Source: Streptomyces antimicrobicus (GTDB lineage Bacteria; Actinomycetota; Actinomycetes; Streptomycetales; Streptomycetaceae). From it: 53,692 nucleotides of DNA. Of the stretch, positions 33,663-41,727 are shown piece by piece. The notes beneath the pieces are model-generated. The model was given only the letters and a program-made list of their open reading frames with translations, was not told the origin of the DNA and did no database searches. Location: the NCBI RefSeq assembly GCF_020532625.1, contig NZ_JAJAUY010000029.1, positions 1 to 53,692 of the forward strand, read 5' to 3'. The translations under genes and the position numbers were made by a program. Numbering within the stretch: the first letter of the stretch is position 1; each line of letters begins with the position of its first letter.

Positions 33663-35162
33663 ATGAAGACCGTCAACCACTGGATCGGTGGCAAGACCGT
33701 CGAGGGCGCGTCGGGCAACTACGGCCCGGTCACCGATCCCGCGACCGGTGAGGTCACCACCCAGGTCGCGCTCGCCTCCGCCGAGGAGGTCGACGCGGCG
33801 GTCCAGGTGGCCAAGGAGGCCTTCCAGACCTGGGGCCAGTCCTCGCTGGCCGCCCGTACCAAGGTGCTCTTCGCCTACCGCGCCCTGCTGGACGCCCACC
33901 GCGACGAGATCGCCGAGCTGATCGTCGCCGAGCACGGCAAGGTGCACTCCGACGCCCTCGGCGAGGTCGCCCGCGGCCTGGAGATCGTCGAGCTGGCCTG
34001 CGGGATCACCACCCAGCTCAAGGGCGAGCTGTCCACGTCCGTGTCCAACCGGGTGGACGTGGCCGCGATCCGCCAGCCGCTCGGCGTGGTCGCCGGCATC
34101 ACCCCGTTCAACTTCCCGGCGATGGTCCCGATGTGGATGTTCCCGCTGGCCGTGGCCTGCGGCAACACCTTCGTCCTCAAGCCGAGCGAGAAGGACCCGT
34201 CGGCCGCCAACAAGCTGGCCGAGCTGGCCAAGGAGGCCGGCCTGCCCGACGGCGTGCTGAACGTCGTCCACGGTGACAAGGTCGCGGTCGACGCGCTGCT
34301 CGCCCACCCCGACGTCGCGGCCGTCTCCTTCGTCGGCTCCACCCCGATCGCCCGCCACATCCACACCACCGCCTCCGCCCACGGCAAGCGCGTCCAGGCC
34401 CTCGGCGGCGCCAAGAACCACATGCTGGTGCTGCCGGACGCCGACCTCGACGCCGCCGCCGACGCCGCGGTCTCGGCCGCCTACGGCTCGGCGGGCGAGC
34501 GCTGCATGGCCATCTCGGCGGTCGTCGCCGTCGGCTCCATCGGGGACGCGCTCGTGGAGAAGATCCGCGAGCGCGCCGAGAAGATCAAGATCGGCCCGGG
34601 CAACGACCCGACCTCCGAGATGGGCCCGCTGATCACCGCCGCGCACCGCGACAAGGTCGCCTCGTACGTGCACGGCGCCGCCGACCAGGGCGCCGAGGTG
34701 GTCCTCGACGGCACCGGCTACACCGTCGACGGCTACGAGAACGGCCACTGGATCGGCCTGTCCCTGCTCGACAAGGTCTCCACCGACTCCGACGCCTACC
34801 GCGACGAGATCTTCGGCCCGGTGCTGTGCGTGCTGCGCGCGGAGACGTACGAGGAGGGCGTGGCCCTGATCAACGCCTCGCCGTTCGGCAACGGCACGGC
34901 GATCTTCACCCGCGACGGCGGCGCCGCCCGCCGCTTCCAGCTGGAGATCCAGGCGGGCATGGTCGGCGTCAACGTCCCGATCCCGGTCCCGGTGGGCTAC
35001 CACTCCTTCGGTGGCTGGAAGGACTCGCTCTTCGGCGACCACCACATCTACGGCAACGACGGCATCCACTTCTACACCCGCGGCAAGGTCGTCACGACCC
35101 GCTGGCCGGACCCGTCCGAGGCCCCGGCGGGCGTGGACCTCGGCTTCCCGCGCAACCACTGA
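33663..35162 (+). CDS. mmsA: Methylmalonate-semialdehyde dehydrogenase (CoA-acylating)
   Basis: At 499 residues this is an aldehyde dehydrogenase with the MmsA/IolA signatures ITPFNFPAMVPMWMFPLAV and YGSAGERCMAISAVV (catalytic Cys about 281). It converts malonate or methylmalonate semialdehyde plus CoA to acetyl- or propionyl-CoA, the last step of inositol or valine breakdown. ATG at 33663 has AAGGAG upstream and lies 14 bases after iolD. A terminator follows the stop. Confidence 0.95.
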   Translation: MKTVNHWIGGKTVEGASGNYGPVTDPATGEVTTQVALASAEEVDAAVQVAKEAFQTWGQSSLAARTKVLFAYRALLDAHRDEIAELIVAEHGKVHSDALGEVARGLEIVELACGITTQLKGELSTSVSNRVDVAAIRQPLGVVAGITPFNFPAMVPMWMFPLAVACGNTFVLKPSEKDPSAANKLAELAKEAGLPDGVLNVVHGDKVAVDALLAHPDVAAVSFVGSTPIARHIHTTASAHGKRVQALGGAKNHMLVLPDADLDAAADAAVSAAYGSAGERCMAISAVVAVGSIGDALVEKIRERAEKIKIGPGNDPTSEMGPLITAAHRDKVASYVHGAADQGAEVVLDGTGYTVDGYENGHWIGLSLLDKVSTDSDAYRDEIFGPVLCVLRAETYEEGVALINASPFGNGTAIFTRDGGAARRFQLEIQAGMVGVNVPIPVPVGYHSFGGWKDSLFGDHHIYGNDGIHFYTRGKVVTTRWPDPSEAPAGVDLGFPRNH

Positions 35163-35190
35163 GCCACCGGCCCTTCGCGGGCCCCTGAGC

Positions 35191-35237
35191 AGCGGAAACC
35201 CCCTGGCCCACCCTCACCGGCCGGGGGGTTCTCCGCT
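35191..35237 (+). terminator. Terminator of the iolC-iolB-iolD-mmsA operon
   Basis: AGCGGAAACCCCCTGGCC (35191-35208) pairs with CGGCCGGGGGGTTCTCCGCT around a ~10-base loop, 29 bases after the mmsA stop. The stem is long and GC-rich with a small internal mismatch. Confidence 0.85.
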
Positions 35238-35253
35238 GTGCGCGGCCCCGTCA

Positions 35254-35336
35254 CGACGCGCCGGTCAGGACGCGCCGGTCACTCACGTCGGTCAGGACAC
35301 GCCGGTCAGGGCGCGCCGGTCAGGACGCGCCGGTCA
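35254..35336. repeat. Six-copy 14-bp tandem array reaching into the DUF916 3' end
   Basis: Units GGACGCGCCGGTCA start at 35254, 35268, 35282 (13 bases), 35295, 35309 and 35323. The TCA of the fifth unit is the TGA stop of the minus-strand DUF916 gene, and the sixth unit encodes its last residues (LTGAS). The 14-base unit is not a multiple of three, so copy-number change would alter the gene's C-terminus. Confidence 0.9.
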
Positions 35337-36387
35337 GGTCCCGGGCGCGCGGGGCCCGGGCCTGCGTGGCGCGCCTGCGGCGGCGGCGTACGGCCCACAC
35401 CGCGCAGCCGCCCCCGGCCAGGACCAGCAGCGCGCCCACCGCGGTCCAGGGGACCGCCACGAAGTCCGCCGTGCCGGTCGCCACCAGCTCCGGCTGGGCC
35501 GTGGCGCTCGCGGTGACCCGTACGGTCACCCAGTCGGACTGGGGCGCGTCCGGCCAGGGTTCGGTCAGCTCGATCCGCTGGCCCGGCAGCAGTACCACCT
35601 TCAGTTCGCGCGGCGGACGGTGGAACACCGTGCGCCCGAACAGCCCTTCGGCCGCGAAGGCGATCCTCGGCTCGACCACCACGTTGCCCCGGTTGACCAG
35701 CGCGTACGAGATCGTGGCCCGGGCGTCCTCGACCCACGGCAGCAGCGGGGCGCCGCGCCGCACCCGTACGTCCTCCACGCTCAGGCCCGGCGTCAACGGC
35801 CCGGGCACGCGCAGGTAGAGCCGGGCGCCCACGGAACGCTTCACGCCGACCTTGACCTTGCCCTCCTGCTGGACGCCCTCCACCTCGGTGTTCAGTGCCA
35901 CGATCCCGCCGACGTGGTCGCCCGGGACGGCGTCCTCGGGCACCTCGACCGTGAACGGCAGGTCCTTGCGGCCCTTCGCCGGCACCGTGACCGCCGTGCC
36001 CGTCGCGGACGGCAGCGCCACCCACGTCCCGACCCCCGTCGGCTTCGTCTCGACCGGCAGCAGGGCGAAGGCACCGCCGACCACCGTGTTGACGGCGTCG
36101 GTCGCGAAGACCTGGAAGGTCAGGTCGCGATCGGAGTTGTTGAGGATCGTGACGCTGTCGTGGAGGGTCGTGCCCGCCGCGCCCTGGTGGAAGAAGTACG
36201 CCCGGTCGGTCATGGCCGCGCCCGCCGGGGGCGTCGGGAACACCCCCCAGGTGCCGTTCTCGGCCGCCGCGGCGGTCCCCGTCGGCAGCAGGCCCGCGGC
36301 CAGCAGCGCGAGCGGGGGGAGGAGCAGGCCGAGGAGCAGCCGGAGGCGGTGGGTGCGGCGTGTGCGGCGGCGGCGACGCGGCGGCAT
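35320..36387 (-). CDS. DUF916 / WxL-interacting-protein-like membrane-anchored surface protein
   Basis: At 355 residues it has an Arg-rich start plus hydrophobic core and TAAAAENG as signal peptide (1-42), two immunoglobulin-like domains, a transmembrane helix (about 303-325) and an RRRRRR basic cytosolic tail. The first domain, with NGTWGVFPTPP, YFFHQGAAGTTLHDSVTILN, VPEDAVPGDHVGGIVAL and VGARLYLRVPG, matches DUF916, the peptidoglycan-binding WxL-interacting fold known from Firmicutes. It lies 167 bases downstream of a WxL-like secreted protein on the same strand, suggesting a surface complex. No sortase motif is seen. Confidence 0.85.
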   Translation of the reverse strand: MPPRRRRRTRRTHRLRLLLGLLLPPLALLAAGLLPTGTAAAAENGTWGVFPTPPAGAAMTDRAYFFHQGAAGTTLHDSVTILNNSDRDLTFQVFATDAVNTVVGGAFALLPVETKPTGVGTWVALPSATGTAVTVPAKGRKDLPFTVEVPEDAVPGDHVGGIVALNTEVEGVQQEGKVKVGVKRSVGARLYLRVPGPLTPGLSVEDVRVRRGAPLLPWVEDARATISYALVNRGNVVVEPRIAFAAEGLFGRTVFHRPPRELKVVLLPGQRIELTEPWPDAPQSDWVTVRVTASATAQPELVATGTADFVAVPWTAVGALLVLAGGGCAVWAVRRRRRRATQARAPRARDLTGAS

Positions 36388-36447
36388 GGCGGGCTCCGGA
36401 TCGGTGGACGGGACGGGCGCTCGAAGGGACCGGGTGGCGAAGGGACC

Positions 36448-36513
36448 GGGCGGGGGCGGGGCGGGGGGCGGGGCGGGGTGGGACGGGCGGGGCGGCGAAG
36501 GGCGGGGGCGGTG
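36448..36513 (+). other. G-run cluster with quadruplex potential between the two surface genes
   Basis: More than eight runs of three to six G occur within ~65 bases (patterns GGGCGGGGGC, GGGGCGGGGGGC, GGGGCGGGG) on the plus strand, the template strand for the minus-strand operon. It lies in the 167-base gap between the WxL-like and DUF916 genes. A short hairpin CCACCC/GGGTGG (36535-36552) follows the WxL-like stop. Together they could reduce transcription of the downstream gene. Confidence 0.55.
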
Positions 36514-36554
36514 CGGCCGGTGCGCCGGTCCGCGCCACCCCCGCCAGGGTGGGA

Positions 36555-37850
36555 TCAGGCGATCGAGAAGGTGACCACCGACCGGTAGGTGTCGGCGAAC
36601 ATGAACGGCGGGAGCTGGATCATCCCCGCGCCGCCGATCTCGAACTCGCCACCCGTCAGCTGGTCCCCGCCCGCCGCCTGCGAGGCCACCTTCATCGGGG
36701 TGTCCGTGATCGCGCCGGGCGCACCGGCGGTGCAGGTGCTCGGGCTGTCCGGGTTGGTGACCTTGCAGCTCGGCTGGATGCCGATCTGCGCCTTGGCCAT
36801 GGCGTGGCCGGTGGCCTCGTTCAGGAAGGGCGTACGGGTGGCCGTGACGTCCCAGCCGAGCGTGCCGCCGCGGAAGTCCTGGACGGTCATGGCCGAGAAC
36901 TGGCCGACCACCGACTGCGGCTTGCCGTTGATGGTGACCTTGCCGAAGTTCACCGGCGGGTTGCCGGCCTGCGGGCCGATGCCGAGCGGACCCGGCAGTA
37001 CCTCGACGTCGACCGGGTTCTTCACGCCCGGTACGTCCTCGACGAAGACGAAGGCCCGGTACGGCGTGACGGACCCGTCGATGCGGATCTCGTCGGCCTT
37101 CTTGGTGACCGTCAGGGTGCAGGTGGCGGCGCCCGTGGCGTCCGCGGTGCCGGTGCCGGTGTCACCGGTCGGGGCGCCCGCGAGGAGCGCGGAGCAGGTC
37201 ACCGCGCCCGCCGGGAAGTTGGCGCCGGTGGCGACGACGGCGGTGCCCGCCTTGCCGCTGTTGGGCGTCAGCTTGGTCGTGACCGGTTCCTTCGGCAGCG
37301 CGGCGACGGCCACGCTGCCCACCGACGCGCTCGGCCGCGGCTGCGGCGTGCACGTGGTGGTGTAGAGCGTGCCGCCGAGGTCGGCGTCCGTGATCACCTG
37401 GTCGATGGTGACGTCGACCGTGGTGCCCTCGGTGCCGTCGGGGATCTTGATCGTGCCGGAGAACTTCGGCGGGTCGGCCTTCTTGCCCGCCTCCTGGTGG
37501 CTGGGCGTGGCCGGACTGGTCACGGTCTGCGCGACCCCGCCCACGAGCAGCTTGGCCTTGATGGTGTTGACGGTGTCGATCGTGAACATCGGTACGACCG
37601 GGGTCTCGCCCGGGTCGATCTCGATCGGCACGGTCTCGCCGGCCCTGGCCCCGTCGGGCAGGGTCACGGTGAAGTCCTGGTTCCCCTCGGCACCGGGCTG
37701 CGGCGCCGGGGCGACGCACTTCATGAACACCGGGGTGGTCCTGGTCGCCGCCTGCGCCGTCCCCGCAAGACCCGCCACACCACTCGTCAGGGCCAGGGTG
37801 AGGGCTCCCGCCCCGGCCAGCACTCTTCGTCGGAACGTCCTCGTGCTCAC
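36555..37850 (-). CDS. Secreted beta-sandwich surface protein with a divergent WxL-like C-terminus
   Basis: At 431 residues it has a signal peptide (RTFRRRVLAGAGALTLALTS to AQA), then repeated beta-rich domains, including an IPT-like KLTPNSGKAGTAVVATGANFP. The C-terminal domain has the spacing of WxL domains: FSAMTVQDFRGGTLGWDVTA, then a terminal YRSVVTFSIA. In Firmicutes both places carry Trp-x-Leu; here they read WDV and FSI. Its partner, a DUF916 protein, is encoded directly downstream, as in WxL loci. The start is GTG at 37850 with AAGGAG upstream. The function is inferred as cell-surface attachment. Confidence 0.8.
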   Translation of the reverse strand: MSTRTFRRRVLAGAGALTLALTSGVAGLAGTAQAATRTTPVFMKCVAPAPQPGAEGNQDFTVTLPDGARAGETVPIEIDPGETPVVPMFTIDTVNTIKAKLLVGGVAQTVTSPATPSHQEAGKKADPPKFSGTIKIPDGTEGTTVDVTIDQVITDADLGGTLYTTTCTPQPRPSASVGSVAVAALPKEPVTTKLTPNSGKAGTAVVATGANFPAGAVTCSALLAGAPTGDTGTGTADATGAATCTLTVTKKADEIRIDGSVTPYRAFVFVEDVPGVKNPVDVEVLPGPLGIGPQAGNPPVNFGKVTINGKPQSVVGQFSAMTVQDFRGGTLGWDVTATRTPFLNEATGHAMAKAQIGIQPSCKVTNPDSPSTCTAGAPGAITDTPMKVASQAAGGDQLTGGEFEIGGAGMIQLPPFMFADTYRSVVTFSIA

Positions 37851-37951
37851 TTCGGTCGCGACTCCTTCGTCAGGACGAACCCTCCCCCCACCCGCTGTGC
37901 GGGGGAGGCCGAGCCGGTGCGGTGGCCGACATTGACGCGTCGCGGTCCTGA

Positions 37952-37966
37952 GAAGTCAATGACTTC
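37952..37966. promoter_or_regulatory. Perfect 15-base palindrome upstream of the WxL-like gene
   Basis: GAAGTCA-A-TGACTTC has perfect 7-base arms around one base, 102 bases upstream of the start of the WxL-like gene in a ~200-base gap. The flank is unusually AT-rich for this window. It is probably an operator for a dimeric regulator. Confidence 0.6.
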
Positions 37967-38048
37967 CTTTCGGCTCCTTTCGTCCGAAGCACACAGAAAT
38001 TGATGTCCCATCAGGGCGTGGGGCACGGGTGGCGCGCCGGACCGCCGC

Positions 38049-39449
38049 TCAGGGGGCGGTCACCGCAGGGGACGGTGCCGGGGTGGGGGTTACGGGCGTC
38101 GGCGTCGGCGTCGGCGTGGGCGTGGGCGTCAGGGCCGGGGACGCCGGGGCCGGAGCCGGGGACGCCGGGGTCGAGGACGCGGGGGTCGGGGCGGCGGGCG
38201 TCGGGGCCGGGGACGCGGGGGTCGAGGGCGCCGGGGTCGGGGCGGCGGGCGTCGGTGCCGGGGTCGGGGTCGCGGGTGCCGGAGCCGGCGCGGCCGGGCT
38301 GTGCAGGAGCAGGTTCGGCGTGCCGGCCGGGACGCCCGTGAGCCGGCCCGGTTCGGCCGCGTCCAGCACGGCCTTGCGGACCTGCGCGGGAGTGGCACCG
38401 GGCCGCGCACCGAGCACCTGCGCCGCCACGCCCGCCACGTGCGGGGCGGCCATGGAGGTGCCGGACATCGTCCCGGTGGCGCCCGGCAGGCCCATCCAGG
38501 CCGAGGTGACCCGGCTGCCGGGAGCGAAGAGGTCCACGCAGCGGCCGTAGTTGGAGTAACCCGCGCGCCGGTCCTGCCGGTCGCTCGCGGCGACCGTGAG
38601 GGCGTCCGGCGCGGCCGCGGGGGAGGAGGTGCAGGCGTCGCGGTTCTCGTTGCCGGCCGCGACGGTGACCGTGATCCCGGCCCGGACCGCCCGCTGCACC
38701 GCGCGGTCCATGGTCGCGCTGCGGTCGCCGCCCAGGCTCATGTTGACCACCGCGGGCCGGGTCCCGGAGGCCTTGACGTCCTTCACCGTCCAGTCCAGGC
38801 CCCGCAGGATGGCCGAGAGCCGGGCAGTGCCGCGGCACGTCGCGACCTTCACCCCGACGAGCTCGGCCTCCTTGGCGACCCCGTACGTCGCCCCGCCGAT
38901 GCTGCCGGCGACGTGCGTGCCGTGGCCGTTGCAGTCGGCCGAGGTCTCCAGGAGCACGGCGTTGGCACCGGTGCGGGCCCGGCCGCCGAACTCCCGGTGG
39001 TGGGTGCTGATGCCGGTGTCCAGGACGTAGACGGTGACCCCGGCGCCGGTCCGGTCGTAGGTGTACCCGCCGTCGAGCGGCAACGCGCGCTGGTCCAACC
39101 GGTCCAGTTGCCAGGGCGCGTCCGACTGGGTGTCACTGATCCGGAACACGGCGTCCGGTTCGACGGACGCGACCCGGGGGTCGGCGGCCAGCTCGGCGGC
39201 GCGCGCCGCGGTGGTGCGCACGGCGAAGCCGTTGAGCACCGTGTCGTAGACGTGCCCGACGTCGTCACCGGCCTCGGCCGCCTCCGCGGCCACGGCGCGG
39301 GCCATGGCCCGCGGGGCGGCGCCGTCCTGGAGCACGACGACGTAGGGCGCGTCCGGTTCCCGCGGCGCGGGACGGGCCTCGGGATGCGAGGGCACGGCGG
39401 CGGTGGCGACCAGGGCGGCGGCGGGGAGCAGCACGGAGAGTGGGGTCAT
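38049..39449 (-). CDS. Secreted subtilisin-like serine protease (S8, proteinase K/aqualysin type)
   Basis: At 466 residues it has a signal peptide, an I9 inhibitor prodomain (APYVVVLQDGAAPRAMAR to RVASVEPDAVF) and a complete S8 catalytic domain. The triad is Asp in VYVLDTGISTHH, His in NGHGTHVAGSIGG and Ser in MSGTSMAAPHVAG; Asn of the oxyanion hole is in VAAGNENRDA. About 85 residues of Thr/Ser/Ala-Pro repeats follow LLLHSPAAP and simply end. Such linkers normally lead to another domain, and none is present. It is upstream of the WxL-like/DUF916 pair on the same strand, so processing of those surface proteins is a possible role. Confidence 0.93.
   Translation of the reverse strand: MTPLSVLLPAAALVATAAVPSHPEARPAPREPDAPYVVVLQDGAAPRAMARAVAAEAAEAGDDVGHVYDTVLNGFAVRTTAARAAELAADPRVASVEPDAVFRISDTQSDAPWQLDRLDQRALPLDGGYTYDRTGAGVTVYVLDTGISTHHREFGGRARTGANAVLLETSADCNGHGTHVAGSIGGATYGVAKEAELVGVKVATCRGTARLSAILRGLDWTVKDVKASGTRPAVVNMSLGGDRSATMDRAVQRAVRAGITVTVAAGNENRDACTSSPAAAPDALTVAASDRQDRRAGYSNYGRCVDLFAPGSRVTSAWMGLPGATGTMSGTSMAAPHVAGVAAQVLGARPGATPAQVRKAVLDAAEPGRLTGVPAGTPNLLLHSPAAPAPAPATPTPAPTPAAPTPAPSTPASPAPTPAAPTPASSTPASPAPAPASPALTPTPTPTPTPTPVTPTPAPSPAVTAP
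38052..38302. repeat. Tandem Pro-Thr/Ala-Pro coding repeats of the protease tail
   Basis: Alternating GGCGTCGGGGCCGGGGACG-type units and GGCGTC hexamers encode TPAPTPAAPTPAPSTPASP and then TPTPTPTPTP on the minus strand. The array reaches almost to the stop codon. Confidence 0.85.
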
Positions 39450-39775
39450 GCCGCGATGCTCGGCGAGCCGCCGACGCCCCGCGCGGAGGGTGCGCCGACT
39501 GGACGCACGACACGCCGTACCGGGGTGACGGGCGGGGCGGGTTCATGGGGAGCAGGGGGGCGGTCCGGGCCGGGTGGGTACAGGGTGCCGACCCGGGCGG
39601 GTCACGGGCGTGGCGTCCGTCCACGAGGGCTTCGCCCGCGCCGGGAGTGCGTCCAAGGGGACCTCGCCCGGGTCCAGTTCGGGGGCCGGCCGCACCGGCA
39701 CGGCGGAGGCCGCGGCTGTCGGTGCCGGCCGGCGTGGGCGCGGCGCGCGGACCGGTCGGGTGGGCTCGGGTCGGG
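39450..39775. other. 326-base gap without a supportable gene
   Basis: The gap between the protease start and the PPTase stop is G-rich on the plus strand. Reading frames through it exist on both strands, but they give Pro/Arg/Gly-rich sequences without a start that fits a ribosome site or any recognisable domain. It must contain the protease promoter; no clear -10/-35 was found. Confidence 0.5.
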
Positions 39776-40663
39776 TCAGCGCCTTTCGTCCGACGCGGCC
39801 TCACCCACGGCCGGGGGCGCGGCCGTACGCACGGCCCGGGGCGCGGCTGTACGCACGGCCCGGGGCACGGCCTCACCCACGGCGTGGGGCGCGTTCTCCC
39901 GTACGGCGTGGGGCCTGTTCTCCCGTGCGGCCTGGGGCGCGTTCTCCCGTACGGCCCGGGGCTCGTTCTCCCGTACGGCGAGGGCCGCGGCGTAGCCGGC
40001 CGGGGCGGGCAGGTCGGACAGGTCCCAGCCCGCCACCGGCGCGGGCGCCTGGGCCGAGCCGACGTACGGTTCGGCCAGGCCCAGGGCGAGACCGGCGCCG
40101 GTGGCCTTGAGGTAGGCCTCCTTCCGCGCCCACAGGCGGGCCAGCGCCGGCGGGCGGGCGGCCTCGGGCAGGGCCCGTAGCTCGGCGGTCTCCCGCGCGT
40201 GCAGCGTGTTCAGGACGTCCGCCACCGCGGCCGCGCTCGGCACCGCCTCCACGTCGACGCCGACCGGCACGGCAGCCAGGGCGACGTAGGCGACGTCCCC
40301 GCTGTGCGAGAGCGAGAACCGCACGCCGCCGCCCACCACGACCGGCCGCCCGTGCGGCTCGCCGCAGCAGTGGCAGTCCTCGCGGCCCAGCTCCACCGCC
40401 TCCGGCGGCAGCCCCAGCGCGTTCCCCAGCAGCACCCGCAGACCCAGGTGCGAGGCGCGGTAGCGCTGCCGGTCGGCGGGTCGGACCAGGCGCCCGGCCC
40501 GTTCCCGCTCGGCGGCGTCGAGCGTCCGCTCGGCGTCGGCGACCCGCAGGCCCCCCACCACGTCCGAGGTCGTGTCCAGCGACCAGACGGAGACCCCGGC
40601 CGGATCGGGGAGGGCGGCGGCCTGCGGCGCGGCGGCGCCCAGCCGGTTCACGTACGCGATCAT
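39776..40663 (-). CDS. 4'-phosphopantetheinyl transferase (Sfp-type) with octapeptide-repeat tail
   Basis: At 295 residues it activates carrier proteins by transferring phosphopantetheine from CoA. Conserved elements are GRPVVVGGGVRFSLSHSGD, the Mg-binding VPVGVDVEAV (about 135) and LARLWARKEAYLKATGAGL (about 177). After residue 228 the normal fold ends and eight copies of an octapeptide follow (AVRENEPR, AVRENAPQ, AARENRPH and so on), extending the C-terminus by ~65 residues. No polyketide or peptide synthase gene is nearby, so it probably serves distant clusters. It is divergent from an alpha/beta hydrolase. Confidence 0.93.
   Translation of the reverse strand: MIAYVNRLGAAAPQAAALPDPAGVSVWSLDTTSDVVGGLRVADAERTLDAAERERAGRLVRPADRQRYRASHLGLRVLLGNALGLPPEAVELGREDCHCCGEPHGRPVVVGGGVRFSLSHSGDVAYVALAAVPVGVDVEAVPSAAAVADVLNTLHARETAELRALPEAARPPALARLWARKEAYLKATGAGLALGLAEPYVGSAQAPAPVAGWDLSDLPAPAGYAAALAVRENEPRAVRENAPQAARENRPHAVRENAPHAVGEAVPRAVRTAAPRAVRTAAPPAVGEAASDERR
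39791..39979. repeat. Eight-copy 24-bp coding array in the PPTase gene
   Basis: Eight 24-base units encode AVRENEPR-like octapeptides (minus strand), drifting to AVRTAAPR and AVGEA near the end. The gradient suggests stepwise duplication. The units keep frame to a stop shortly after. Confidence 0.92.
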
Positions 40664-40737
40664 CCGTCGAGCGTAGTACGTTCGCCGTAACGATCATCGT
40701 ACGACCGGGTGAAGGTGCGCCGGGCCGTACCGGCCGG

Positions 40738-40800
40738 GCCGAACCGGCCGAACCGGCTGAACCGGCCGAACCGGCCGAACCGGCCGAACCGGCCGAACCG
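40738..40800. repeat. Seven-copy 9-bp GCCGAACCG array
   Basis: Seven consecutive nonamers GCCGAACCG (one GCTGAACCG) occupy 40738-40800, with a stray copy near 40816, between the divergent PPTase and hydrolase starts. The array ends 70 bases before the hydrolase ATG, so it lies in its leader or promoter. Confidence 0.95.
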
Positions 40801-40870
40801 GCAGGGCCGAAGGGCCGAACCGGCCGGGACAAGGCCGGGGCAGGCTGGGGAACAGGGGAGGGAGCAGGAG

Positions 40871-41635
40871 ATGCGCAGTGCCGCCGTCACGCCCGGGGGC
40901 GACCGGATCCGCTGGGTCGACCTGCCGGGCGCCGAGCCCGCGCGGGTCTACGTCCACGGCCTGGGCGCGACCTCGCCCGCGTACTTCGCGGCGAGCGCCG
41001 TCCATCCGCTGCTCGCCGGGCGCCGCTCGCTCCTGGTCGACCTGCTCGGGCACGGCCACAGCGACCGCCCCCAGGACTTCGACTACACCCTGGTCGCACA
41101 CGCCGACGCGCTGGCCGCGGCCCTGACCGAGGCGGGCGTGGCCGGAGCCGAGCTGATCGCCCACAGCATGGGCGGTTCGGTCGCGATCGTGCTGGCCGCC
41201 CGCCACCCGCACCTGGTCGCTGGGCTCGTGCTCGTCGACGCCAACCTCGACCCGCTCCCGCGCCGGCCGGGGACCGTCGGCAGCAGCGGGATCGCCTCGT
41301 ACACCGAGGCGGAGTTCCTGGCGGGCGGCTGGGCCGAGGTCCGCGACCTGGCCGGGGCGCACTGGTGGTCCACCATGCGCCTGGCGGACCGTACCGCCCT
41401 GCACCGCAGCGCGGTCGGGCTCGTCACGGGCAGCGTCCCGACCATGCGGGAACTGCTGCTGGAACTGCCGATCCCGCGGACCTACCTGCTCCCGGCGGCC
41501 GACGCCCCGCTCGCCGGCGCGGAGGCGCTCGAGGCGGCGGGCGTGTCCGTGGTCGCCGTCCCGGACTGCGGGCACAACATCATGCTGGACAACCCGGACG
41601 GCTTCGCCCGCGCGACGGCGGCGGCGCTGAGCTGA
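40871..41635 (+). CDS. Alpha/beta-fold hydrolase
   Basis: At 254 residues it has the oxyanion region VYVHGLGATSPAYF, nucleophile elbow LIAHSMGGSVAIVLA (Ser about 98) and catalytic His in VPDCGHNIMLDNPDGF. The substrate is unknown. ATG at 40871 has GGGAGGGAGCAGGAG upstream; the frame is open upstream through the 9-bp array, but that part encodes only Asn-Arg-Pro repeats and is rejected as coding. Confidence 0.9.
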   Translation: MRSAAVTPGGDRIRWVDLPGAEPARVYVHGLGATSPAYFAASAVHPLLAGRRSLLVDLLGHGHSDRPQDFDYTLVAHADALAAALTEAGVAGAELIAHSMGGSVAIVLAARHPHLVAGLVLVDANLDPLPRRPGTVGSSGIASYTEAEFLAGGWAEVRDLAGAHWWSTMRLADRTALHRSAVGLVTGSVPTMRELLLELPIPRTYLLPAADAPLAGAEALEAAGVSVVAVPDCGHNIMLDNPDGFARATAAALS

Positions 41636-41727
41636 GCTGGGCGGGGGCGCCGAGCTGAGCTGGGCGGCGGCGCTGAGCTGAGCGGAGCGGGGGCGAGCTG
41701 GGCGGGGGCGAGCGGTCGGGGCGGGGG

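Noticed and set aside
39265..39876. Minus-strand frame of about 200 codons between protease and PPTase
   Set aside because: Low-complexity Pro/Arg composition, overlaps both neighbouring genes, and no recognisable motif.
40709..40870. N-terminal extension of the alpha/beta hydrolase encoding Asn-Arg-Pro repeats
   Set aside because: The frame is open only because the 9-bp array has no stops; the ATG at 40871 has the ribosome site and begins the conserved domain.
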